Below are positions 14,916 through 21,477 of a DNA stretch of 27,053 nt, in pieces. How positions within the stretch are numbered: position 1 is the stretch's first letter; the number at the start of each line of letters is the position of its first letter. The notes beneath the pieces were generated by a model, which worked only from the letters and a program-made list of their open reading frames with translations, did no database searches and was not told where the DNA came from. Where the stretch lies: assembly GCA_050946255.1 (NCBI GenBank), contig JBMNUL010000014.1, forward strand, positions 1 to 27,053. Reading direction: 5' to 3'. This stretch comes from JBMNUL01 sp050946255. GTDB taxonomy: Bacteria > Actinomycetota > Coriobacteriia > Coriobacteriales > CADBOM01. Both the position numbers and the translations under genes were made by a program.

Positions 14916-14957
14916 ACTGTTTTCGCCACTTCGGACATGCAAGGGGGTTAAAGGGCG

Positions 14958-15623
14958 ATGGATGTTGCGAAACGGTATCTCTCCATACTGGAAAATGATA
15001 TCCATTCAGTGGTTTGCGCCACCACGGACGATCATGGCAGGCCTGTGACGAGGGTGATCGACATCATGCTCTCGGATGGCGACACGTTCTACTTTCTCAC
15101 CGCTTCGGGAAAGGACTTCTATCACCAGCTGATGAGCACAGGGTACATTGCGTTGACCGGAATGTCGGGAGGAGAGGGCATGGACCGGGAGCATGCGACG
15201 ATGGACAGGAAGTCCATCTCTGTCCGCGGATCTGTGGAGTGCATCGGCACAGACAAGCTGGACGAAATTTTCACGAGGAATCCCTACATGGCCGAGATCT
15301 ACCCCTCCGAGGAGTCGCGGGAAGCGCTCGTAGTCTTCAGGATGACGGCCGGGCGTGGCGAGTTCTTCGACCTCTCGACGAGACCAATCACGAGGGAAGC
15401 GTTCTCTGTAGGCGACCAAGGTCATCTCGAGGATGGCAATCTGGGTCGGAAACCCTACATCATCACGGCGGACTGCATCGGATGTGGCAAGTGCCTGACT
15501 ACATGTCCCCAAGACTGCATCTCGAGCGAGACGGTCCCCTTCAGAATCGATCAGAGACATTGTCTGCACTGCGGAAACTGCTTCAACGACTGTCCGGTCG
15601 GGGCAGTGGTCAGGAGGTACTGA
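14958..15623 (+). CDS. Split-barrel flavoprotein-ferredoxin fusion (PNPOx-Fd), copy 1
   Basis: A 221-aa cytosolic redox protein. Residues 1-140 resemble the pyridoxamine 5'-phosphate oxidase-like FMN-binding split barrel (HSVVCATTDDHGRPVTRVID, then FYFLTASGKDFYHQL). Residues 165-215 form a 2[4Fe-4S] ferredoxin with C173, C176, C179, C183 and C202, C205, C208, C212. The combination suggests a flavin that exchanges electrons with low-potential ferredoxin clusters, reducing an unknown small molecule. It starts the operon, 48 bp downstream of the AT-rich operator; AAGGGGGTTAAAGG precedes the ATG. Its TGA overlaps the next ATG by one base, implying translational coupling to the sirtuin. A shorter paralogue (16612-17223) follows the sirtuin gene. 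Confidence 0.9.
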   Translation: MDVAKRYLSILENDIHSVVCATTDDHGRPVTRVIDIMLSDGDTFYFLTASGKDFYHQLMSTGYIALTGMSGGEGMDREHATMDRKSISVRGSVECIGTDKLDEIFTRNPYMAEIYPSEESREALVVFRMTAGRGEFFDLSTRPITREAFSVGDQGHLEDGNLGRKPYIITADCIGCGKCLTTCPQDCISSETVPFRIDQRHCLHCGNCFNDCPVGAVVRRY

Positions 15624-16561
15624 TGTACTTATCGGATGTTTTAGGCAGAATGTCCAGTGGAATCACGGAGCGTTCTGACCGGCAGATAGGAATCCTCGGA
15701 GACAAACTGGACAATGCGGAGGCTGTTCTTGTCGGCGCAGGGTCAGGCCTTTCCACGGCGGCTGGCCTCACCTATTCCGGCGAACGGTTCCAAAGGTACT
15801 TCGGAGACTTTGCCGAGGCGTACGGGATCAAGGACATGTACTCCGGCGGGTTCTACCCGTTTGGGAACATGGAGACTTATTGGGCGTGGTGGAGCCGCCA
15901 CATCTACTTCAACCGCTATGTGAAGGCCCCTTCCGACGTCTACGAGACGCTTCTCGAGCTTGTGAAGGACAAGGACTACTTCGTGCTGACGACGAATGTC
16001 GACCACCAGTTCCAGATGGCCGGGTTCGACAAGAAGAGGCTCTTCTACACTCAGGGCGACTATGGCCTGTTTCAGAGCACGAACCCGAAGATAAGAAAGA
16101 CTTACGACAATGAAGAAATCATTTTCGAGATGATGGAGGCACAGGGGTTCGTGCGCGGTAGCGACGGGATATTCCGGGCACCTGAAGACGGCACGCTGAA
16201 AATGGAGGTCCCGTCCGAGCTCATCCCGAAATGCCCTGACGACGGGAGCGACATGACGGTCAACCTCCGTTGCGATGAAACCTTCGTGCAGGACGATGGC
16301 TGGTACGAAGCGGAAGGCCGCTACGAGGACTTCGTCCGCCGCCACGAGGAGATGCGGGTTCTCTACCTGGAGCTCGGCGTCGGCATGAACACTCCCGTGA
16401 TCATCAAGTTCCCGTTCTGGCGTGCGGTCGCGGGCAACCCCAAGGCGTTTTACGTCTGTCTGAACAAGGGGGAGGCGGCTGTTCCGGAGGCGCTGGAATC
16501 CCGTTCTTTATGCATCAATCAAGACATAGCAGATGTTCTGCATGCCTTGAACGGTCGATAG
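15623..16561 (+). CDS. SirTM-like sirtuin (Sir2 family)
   Basis: A 312-aa Sir2-family NAD+-dependent enzyme. The NAD site is clear: GAGSGLSTAAGLTY from G38 and TNVDHQF from T124. The sequence follows the microbial SirTM class rather than canonical deacetylases: QGDYGLFQ at Q144 where deacetylases have catalytic His-Gly, TYDN, MTVNLRCDETFVQDDGW, and LELGVGMNTPVIIKFPFW. SirTMs described so far ADP-ribosylate a lipoylated GcvH-like protein and sit with macrodomain and lipoate genes; neither is here. In SirTM relatives I recall paired cysteines (QCSxPCH and CPxCG); here they read QSTNPKI and CPDDG, so the zinc site looks lost. The start at 15623 has AGGAGG and overlaps the previous stop. A role in NAD-linked modification of the flanking flavoprotein-ferredoxins is only an inference. 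Confidence 0.85.
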   Translation: MYLSDVLGRMSSGITERSDRQIGILGDKLDNAEAVLVGAGSGLSTAAGLTYSGERFQRYFGDFAEAYGIKDMYSGGFYPFGNMETYWAWWSRHIYFNRYVKAPSDVYETLLELVKDKDYFVLTTNVDHQFQMAGFDKKRLFYTQGDYGLFQSTNPKIRKTYDNEEIIFEMMEAQGFVRGSDGIFRAPEDGTLKMEVPSELIPKCPDDGSDMTVNLRCDETFVQDDGWYEAEGRYEDFVRRHEEMRVLYLELGVGMNTPVIIKFPFWRAVAGNPKAFYVCLNKGEAAVPEALESRSLCINQDIADVLHALNGR

Positions 16562-16611
16562 GGCTCACGAGACACGTTGGTAAAGCCATCACGACAAGGA
16601 GGAACGAAGAA

Positions 16612-17223
16612 ATGGACGCACAGAGTTGCCTGCAGATGCTCAGGGAGATAAGGGACGTCTCCTTCGCCACGGTCGACGAGGGCGGCATGCCCCACAACCG
16701 GATCATCGACGTCATGATTGTGGAGGAAAACCGCCTGGTCTTCTGCACTGGGAGGGGAAAGGACTTCTACCGCCAGCTGATGGCTAACCCGCACGTTGCG
16801 ATCAGCGGCATGAACAAGGACTGGCAGATGTTCCGTCTGACGGGTACGGCCAGGAAGCTCGATGACCAGAAGCAGTGGATCGACCGGATTTTTGACGAGA
16901 ACCCCTCGATGAACGAGGTCTACCCTGGCGATTCACGCTACATCCTCGATCCGTTCGCAATAGAATCGGGCAATCTCGAGTTCTTCGATCTCGGAACTAG
17001 CCCGATTCACAGGGAGAGCTTCAGCTTCGGCGGAAGCAAGACCCTGGAAAGGGGGTTCTTGATCACCGACGACTGCATAGGCTGTGGAACATGCCAGGAG
17101 AACTGCCCACAGCAGTGCATCGACGAGGGGGAGCCGTTCTCCATCCGCCAGGACAGCTGCCTCCACTGCGGGCTCTGCTTCGAGAGCTGTCCATCACAGG
17201 CCATAGTGAGACGAGAAGGATAA
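16612..17223 (+). CDS. Split-barrel flavoprotein-ferredoxin fusion (PNPOx-Fd), copy 2
   Basis: A 203-aa paralogue of the operon's first gene. The flavin-type split barrel covers residues 1-130 (VSFATVDEGGMPHNRIIDVM, then RGKDFYRQLM), and the 2[4Fe-4S] domain has C155, C158, C161, C165 and C183, C186, C189, C193. Compared with copy 1 it lacks an insertion of about 10 residues in the middle of the barrel (the GGEGMDREHATM region) and part of the inter-domain linker. The two probably act as a pair or on related substrates. The start at 16612 follows AAGGAGGAACG; a longer frame exists upstream but would overlap the sirtuin end. Its stop is one base before the permease ATG, so this gene is tightly coupled to the transporter. 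Confidence 0.9.
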   Translation: MDAQSCLQMLREIRDVSFATVDEGGMPHNRIIDVMIVEENRLVFCTGRGKDFYRQLMANPHVAISGMNKDWQMFRLTGTARKLDDQKQWIDRIFDENPSMNEVYPGDSRYILDPFAIESGNLEFFDLGTSPIHRESFSFGGSKTLERGFLITDDCIGCGTCQENCPQQCIDEGEPFSIRQDSCLHCGLCFESCPSQAIVRREG

Positions 17224-17224
17224 C

Positions 17225-18766
17225 ATGCTCCAGGACACCCTAGAACTCCTCATAACTCGCTGGGACTTCTTCGGCCAGCTCCTGGTGGAGCATCTGGAGA
17301 TCTCGTTCATGGCGATTGCCATAGCCATTGTCTTCGGAGGCGCTGTGGGGATCCTCATCAGCGAATATCAAAAGTCGGCAAAATGGACGCTGGGCGTAAT
17401 CAACTTCGTCTACACTATTCCTTCCATCTCGATGCTCGGCTTCTTGATTCCCTTCTCTGGGATAGGAAACGCGACGGCCGTCATCGCCCTGACGATCTAC
17501 GCCCTCTTGCCGATGGTGAAGTCGGTGCACACAGGCCTTACCAACGTCGACCCTGCGATTGTCGAGGCGGCCAAGGGCATGGGGAGCACGAGGGGCCAGA
17601 TCCTTCTCAAGATCAAGCTCCCCCTTGCAATGCCAGTAATCATGTCCGGCATCAGGAACATGGTCACGATGACCATCGCCCTGGCAGGTATCGCCTCCTT
17701 CATTGGCTCAGGGGGACTCGGCGTCGCAATCTACCGCGGCATCACTACGAACAACGCCGCCATGACGGTCGCGGGAAGCCTACTGACCGCCGTGCTCGCG
17801 CTGGTCGCGGACTTCATCCTCGGCAAGGTCGAGAAGCGATTGGGGATGCATAAGAAGAGGAAGAAGAAGAGCGGCCGGAAGAAGGTCGTCGGCATCACGG
17901 CGACGGTACTCGCTGCATGTCTGATCGTCTTCGCCGTCTTTCAGGGCCAGCCCGGCTACACCGTCCGCATCGCTACCAAGCCGATGACCGAGCAGTACAT
18001 CATCGGCGAGATGCTGGATATCATGATCGAGCAGGACACGGACCTGGAAGTGGAATTGACCCAGGGTGTCGGTGGAGGAACCTCCAACATAGAGCCGGCC
18101 ATGGAGAGCGGCGACTTCGACCTGTACCCGGAATACACGGGGACCGGTTGGAACGCAGTGTTGAAGAAGGACGATGTCTACTCGGAAGACGAGTTCGACG
18201 AGCTGCAGGCCGAATACGAGGACATGGGCATGACATGGACCTGTATGTACGGGTTTGAGAACACGTATGGGCTGGTGGTGCGCAAGGACATCGCCGACCA
18301 GTACGGCATCGAGACCTATTCGGACCTAAAGGATGTCGCACCCAATCTGACGTTCGGGGCGGAGTATGATTTCTACGAGCGTGAAGACGGTTACGATGCC
18401 TTATGCGACGCATATGGGCTCGAATTTGGCAAGACGATGGATCTCGACATCGGTCTGAAGTACCAAGCGCTGGCCGAAGATCAGATCGACGTCATGGTCA
18501 TCTTCACTACCGACGGCCAGCTTTCCGAAGCCGATGCGGTGGTGCTCACAGATGACAAGGACTTCTTCCCCTCTTACCTGTGCGGCAACGTCGTAAGGAG
18601 CGAGGTGCTGGAAGAGCATCCGGAGCTCAGTAGCGTATTCGACAAGCTCACCGGCCAGATCAGCGACGAGGACATGTCCCGTATGAACTACGAGGTCGAG
18701 GTGGAGGGAAAGGAACCGCGTGATGTGGCAGAGGCGTTCCTAGAGGAACGCGGCCTGATCCAGTAG
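17225..18766 (+). CDS. Fused ABC permease/substrate-binding protein (OpuB/OpuC-type)
   Basis: A 513-aa membrane protein combining two importer parts. Residues 1-200 are the permease of quaternary-amine ABC importers, with about five or six helices and the ATPase-docking loop EAAKGMGSTRGQILLKIKLP from residue 114. A very basic linker (HKKRKKKSGRKK) and another helix (221-240) lead to an extracellular OpuAC-type binding domain (245-513), recognisable from VRIATKPMTEQY, GGGTSNIEPAM, DLYPEYTGTGW and FENTYGLVV. Such fusions import glycine betaine, carnitine, choline or related compounds, but the ligand cannot be fixed here. The start is one base after the previous stop. Having a transporter in an operon with redox fusions suggests uptake of the compound that those enzymes act on, or of an osmoprotectant. 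Confidence 0.92.
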   Translation: MLQDTLELLITRWDFFGQLLVEHLEISFMAIAIAIVFGGAVGILISEYQKSAKWTLGVINFVYTIPSISMLGFLIPFSGIGNATAVIALTIYALLPMVKSVHTGLTNVDPAIVEAAKGMGSTRGQILLKIKLPLAMPVIMSGIRNMVTMTIALAGIASFIGSGGLGVAIYRGITTNNAAMTVAGSLLTAVLALVADFILGKVEKRLGMHKKRKKKSGRKKVVGITATVLAACLIVFAVFQGQPGYTVRIATKPMTEQYIIGEMLDIMIEQDTDLEVELTQGVGGGTSNIEPAMESGDFDLYPEYTGTGWNAVLKKDDVYSEDEFDELQAEYEDMGMTWTCMYGFENTYGLVVRKDIADQYGIETYSDLKDVAPNLTFGAEYDFYEREDGYDALCDAYGLEFGKTMDLDIGLKYQALAEDQIDVMVIFTTDGQLSEADAVVLTDDKDFFPSYLCGNVVRSEVLEEHPELSSVFDKLTGQISDEDMSRMNYEVEVEGKEPRDVAEAFLEERGLIQ

Positions 18767-18776
18767 AGGTAGACAA

Positions 18777-19604
18777 ATGAGCGAGATAGCAATCGAATTC
18801 AGGCATGTGAAGAAATCATACGGGGAGAACACCGTCATCGAAGACCTGAACTTTTCAGTCGAGAAAGGCGACTTCGTGACCATGATCGGCTCCTCCGGCT
18901 GCGGCAAGACGACCACGTTGAAGATGGTCAACGCGCTGATCGAGCCGACCGCCGGCGACATCTTCGTGGAGGGGACCAATATCAGGGATCGAGACCCAGT
19001 CCAGCTTCGCCGTTCCATCGGCTATGCGATTCAGGGCAGCGTCCTGTTTCCGAACATGACTGTGGAACAGAACATCGCATACGTGCCAAACCTGTTGAAC
19101 AAGAAGGACAAGGAACGGACCGAGCAGGCTGTGGACAAGTGGATGAAGATCGTCGGACTCGAACCATCCATGAAGGACCGTTTTCCGAGCGAGCTCTCCG
19201 GAGGTCAGCAGCAGAGGGTCGGTATAGCGCGGGCGCTTGCGGCCTCGCCGGAGATCCTGCTGATGGACGAGCCGTTCGGCGCAGTAGACGAGATTACCCG
19301 CTCATCCCTCCAGGATGAGATCATGCGCATCCACAGGGAGACCAACATCACCTGCATGTTCGTGACGCACGACATACAGGAGGCCCTGAGGCTGGCCACG
19401 AAGGTCCTGATAATGGACCATGGCGAGATTCAGCAGTACGATACCCCAACTCACATCCTGCAGCGCCCCGCAAACGAGTTCGTCGAGAAACTCGTCCGGC
19501 GCGAACGTCACACATGCCTGCTCAGCGACGACCGGGTAGGAGACTGCGAGTTCAGCCGGGCAGCATGTGGGATTGAGGTGACGCAGGGTTCTGAGGTAAT
19601 GTAG
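18777..19604 (+). CDS. ABC importer ATPase (OpuCA/ProV-like)
   Basis: A 275-aa ATP-binding subunit, partner of the fused permease just upstream (10-bp gap). Walker A GSSGCGKT is at 38-45, the signature LSGGQQQR begins at L140, Walker B LLMDEPF at 161-167, the D-loop GAVDE follows, and the switch histidine is H198 (VTHD). The domain closest in style is the OpuCA/ProV group of quaternary-amine importers (YAIQGSVLFPNMTVEQNIAYVP). It ends about residue 245 with a short tail and lacks the paired CBS domains that many OpuCA proteins use for ionic-strength sensing, so osmotic gating is unlikely here. The tail contains a short cysteine-bearing segment (HTCLLSDDRVGDCEFSRAAC) of unknown meaning. Confidence 0.93.
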   Translation: MSEIAIEFRHVKKSYGENTVIEDLNFSVEKGDFVTMIGSSGCGKTTTLKMVNALIEPTAGDIFVEGTNIRDRDPVQLRRSIGYAIQGSVLFPNMTVEQNIAYVPNLLNKKDKERTEQAVDKWMKIVGLEPSMKDRFPSELSGGQQQRVGIARALAASPEILLMDEPFGAVDEITRSSLQDEIMRIHRETNITCMFVTHDIQEALRLATKVLIMDHGEIQQYDTPTHILQRPANEFVEKLVRRERHTCLLSDDRVGDCEFSRAACGIEVTQGSEVM

Positions 19605-19619
19605 GAAAGGAGGTCAGAT

Positions 19620-20057
19620 ATGCAGATATCGACGAAGTTCACAGTGGCAATACACATCCTCGTGGCCTCGAAATATTTCGAGGGGCAGCAGAGGATAACG
19701 AGCAAGTTCCTTGCTACCAGTATTGGGTCGAACCCGGTGATCGTGCGTAACATCATGTTGCAGCTGCAAGAGGCGAAGATCATCAAAGTGAGACGCGGGA
19801 CGGGTGGCATCACTATCAATCGGGCCCTGTCGGAAATTTCCTATTTGGATATTTACAAGGCCGTGGAGACGAACAGCGACGAGGGGCTTTTCCGCTTCCA
19901 CGAGAACCCCAACCCGAAGTGTCCTGTGGGGAAGAACATCCACGATGCCTTGAGCCAATCCCTGACGGAAATACAATCGAACTTCGAGAAGGACCTCGCC
20001 TCCCATAGCGTACAGGAAGTTTATGAGAACATCGAGATGGCGCTACGGAGCGCTTAA
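19620..20057 (+). CDS. Rrf2-family transcriptional regulator
   Basis: A 145-aa winged-helix regulator that closes the operon. Diagnostic segments are TKFTVAIHILVA, RITSKFLATSIGSNPVIVRN (the recognition region), the wing RRGTGGITI, and HENPNPKCPVG. It has a single cysteine, C101, not the three needed for the Fe-S cluster of IscR or NsrR. It therefore probably senses through that thiol or a ligand, like YwnA/CymR-type members. AAAGGAGG precedes the start, 15 bp after the ATPase stop. I infer that it controls its own operon and the divergent SnoaL-like gene through the palindrome at 14887-14909, which has the length and symmetry common for Rrf2 sites. This would place sensor, importer and redox enzymes in one unit. 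Confidence 0.92.
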   Translation: MQISTKFTVAIHILVASKYFEGQQRITSKFLATSIGSNPVIVRNIMLQLQEAKIIKVRRGTGGITINRALSEISYLDIYKAVETNSDEGLFRFHENPNPKCPVGKNIHDALSQSLTEIQSNFEKDLASHSVQEVYENIEMALRSA

Positions 20058-20155
20058 CTCCGCCCCGGACTGTCGGGATACTCAAGGCAGAACCCGAAGA
20101 CAACGATGCCTTCTATTCTCCCTTGGCAGTGCATCCTAAGGAATTCAACGAATTG

Positions 20156-20314
20156 TCAGGTGAGCGTCACGCCGAGCATTTCCTCTGCATTCTTCAGGGC
20201 TTCGGCGGAAAAGGGGACGTGGAGGAAGTCGCCCTTCTTCTCATAACGGGAGAGCAGGGTATCGATGTCCTTGTTCGCCTGCCACCGCCTTTCTTCTTGT
20301 GCTCGCTCACGCCA
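20156..20314 (-). pseudogene. C-terminal gene fragment
   Basis: A minus-strand frame of 52 codons runs from just after a TAA (20315-20317) to TGA at 20156-20158: WRERAQEERRWQANKDIDTL, then LSRYEKKGDFLHVPFSAEAL, then KNAEEMLGVTLT. It reads as authentic protein but has no start codon before its last ten residues. It is therefore the tail of a gene whose front has been lost, lying just downstream of the MerR gene on the same strand. I cannot name the family. The rest of 20058-20352 holds no gene I can support. Confidence 0.4.
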
Positions 20315-20352
20315 TTACCAATACGCGCTTCGCAAGTTGTTGAACTGCTCGT

Positions 20353-21126
20353 TCAGAACTGGGCAGTTGCACCCTCTGCATCCCCGACTCGGTCGGCGGA
20401 GACCTCAGCGCACCAGCTCTTCTCACCACATTTCGGACAAGTTAGCTTCCTCGTCTTCGGTGTGTGCCCAGACAAGGAGAAGCTCTTCCAGGTGGGCTGG
20501 AACACCGCGTGGCAACGCGGGCAGATGTAGCGCGAGTCCTGGTAATAGTCGCGCACCATCTCAACGCAAATGATGACGATCAGAATCATGGAGCAGGCGA
20601 ACGGCAGCCACTGCCCCGTAACGATGCCGTAGACAAGGGTGCCAATTTCAATCACATCCACGATGATGCCCTCGATGATCATGCGGCGCTTTGTCCTGTG
20701 CAGCCTTGAGCTCTTTTCCTCCATGATTGGGTCCATGCTCGTGTCGATGTCCTCTGGGAGACTCCCGGTCTCCCGGATTCCCTCGATTGCCGTCCGTATG
20801 CTCTTCAGCGTGTCGCGGTTGCCCTCGAGTTCTGCCACCGTCGCTTTCTCCTGCTCCTCGAGGAGGCAGAGCAGGGCGGCGTTGTCTTCGGGGTTCTCTA
20901 GGATGCCGCGGATCGCCTTCAGGCTCAGCCCGAGCGCCTTGAGCAAGCAGATTATCCTCATGCGTTCGAGCGACGTCTCGTCGTACAGCCTCCTGCCCCC
21001 ATCCGAGCGCTCGGTGGGATGCATCAGGCCCTTCTCGTCGTAGTATTGCACGGTCCGGACGGACACATTGCACCTATCGGCAATCTCCCCAGTGGTGAAG
21101 AGCTTTCCCTTTTCTTCGTCTTGCAT
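20353..21126 (-). CDS. Membrane-anchored MerR-family regulator with zinc ribbon
   Basis: A 257-aa regulator with an unusual layout. Residues 6-75 are a MerR winged helix (FTTGEIADRCNVSVRTVQYY, then DEKGLMHPTERSDGGRRLYD). Residues 80-115 form the dimerisation coiled coil. Two hydrophobic helices follow at about 150-168 and 172-191 (GIIVDVIEIGTLVYGIVTG; LPFACSMILIVIICVEMV). The C-terminal part has a zinc-ribbon pattern: C202-x2-C205 and C230-x2-C233, with a further C239. Both soluble parts are probably on the cytosolic side if the two helices form a hairpin. This would tether a transcription factor to the membrane, perhaps sensing envelope or redox state through the cysteines. The start at 21126 is chosen because GGGGGTGAG precedes it; an earlier ATG adds six residues. 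Divergent from an aldo/keto reductase, its likely target. Confidence 0.88.
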   Translation of the reverse strand: MQDEEKGKLFTTGEIADRCNVSVRTVQYYDEKGLMHPTERSDGGRRLYDETSLERMRIICLLKALGLSLKAIRGILENPEDNAALLCLLEEQEKATVAELEGNRDTLKSIRTAIEGIRETGSLPEDIDTSMDPIMEEKSSRLHRTKRRMIIEGIIVDVIEIGTLVYGIVTGQWLPFACSMILIVIICVEMVRDYYQDSRYICPRCHAVFQPTWKSFSLSGHTPKTRKLTCPKCGEKSWCAEVSADRVGDAEGATAQF

Positions 21127-21160
21127 GGATCTCACCCCCTTCATGGACTACCAAATCACA

Positions 21161-21220
21161 TCACGTCGCGTGACGAGCAAGCGGTTTTGAAGGAATTTTC
21201 GAAAAAATCTCATGACGTCA
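21161..21220. promoter_or_regulatory. Palindromes in the MerR-reductase divergent region
   Basis: TCACG-TCG-CGTGA (21161-21173) and TGACGTCA (21213-21220) share the TCACG/CGTGA word and lie 35-95 bp upstream of the MerR start. They are candidate operators. The rest of 21127-21477 holds no gene I can support and no convincing MerR-type 19-bp spacer promoter. Confidence 0.35.
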
Positions 21221-21477
21221 CGTAGCATAGCCGAAACGTTCTCATCGGCGGAACCAGCAGGACGGATGGTCTGCTCGATGGAAAACGTGCTGGAAAGGTC
21301 ATGCGTTGTGGGGCCGCATGGGGCGAAAACGTGGGCATATCTCCACTTCTCCGCATGTACCGTCCATCGACGGCGGTCTCTGCGCATCATACACTTGAGT
21401 CAGAAAAGCAACGCGGGTTACTTAACAGGCTTGAAAGCGTGCGAACGCTGGAATGAGCCTCGATGGGAGGAGCCATC

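Noticed and set aside
15014..15622. In-frame upstream extension of the sirtuin frame
   Set aside because: It overlaps the first PNPOx-Fd gene in another frame and its translation is nonsense; AGGAGG and the overlapping ATG at 15623 give a better start.
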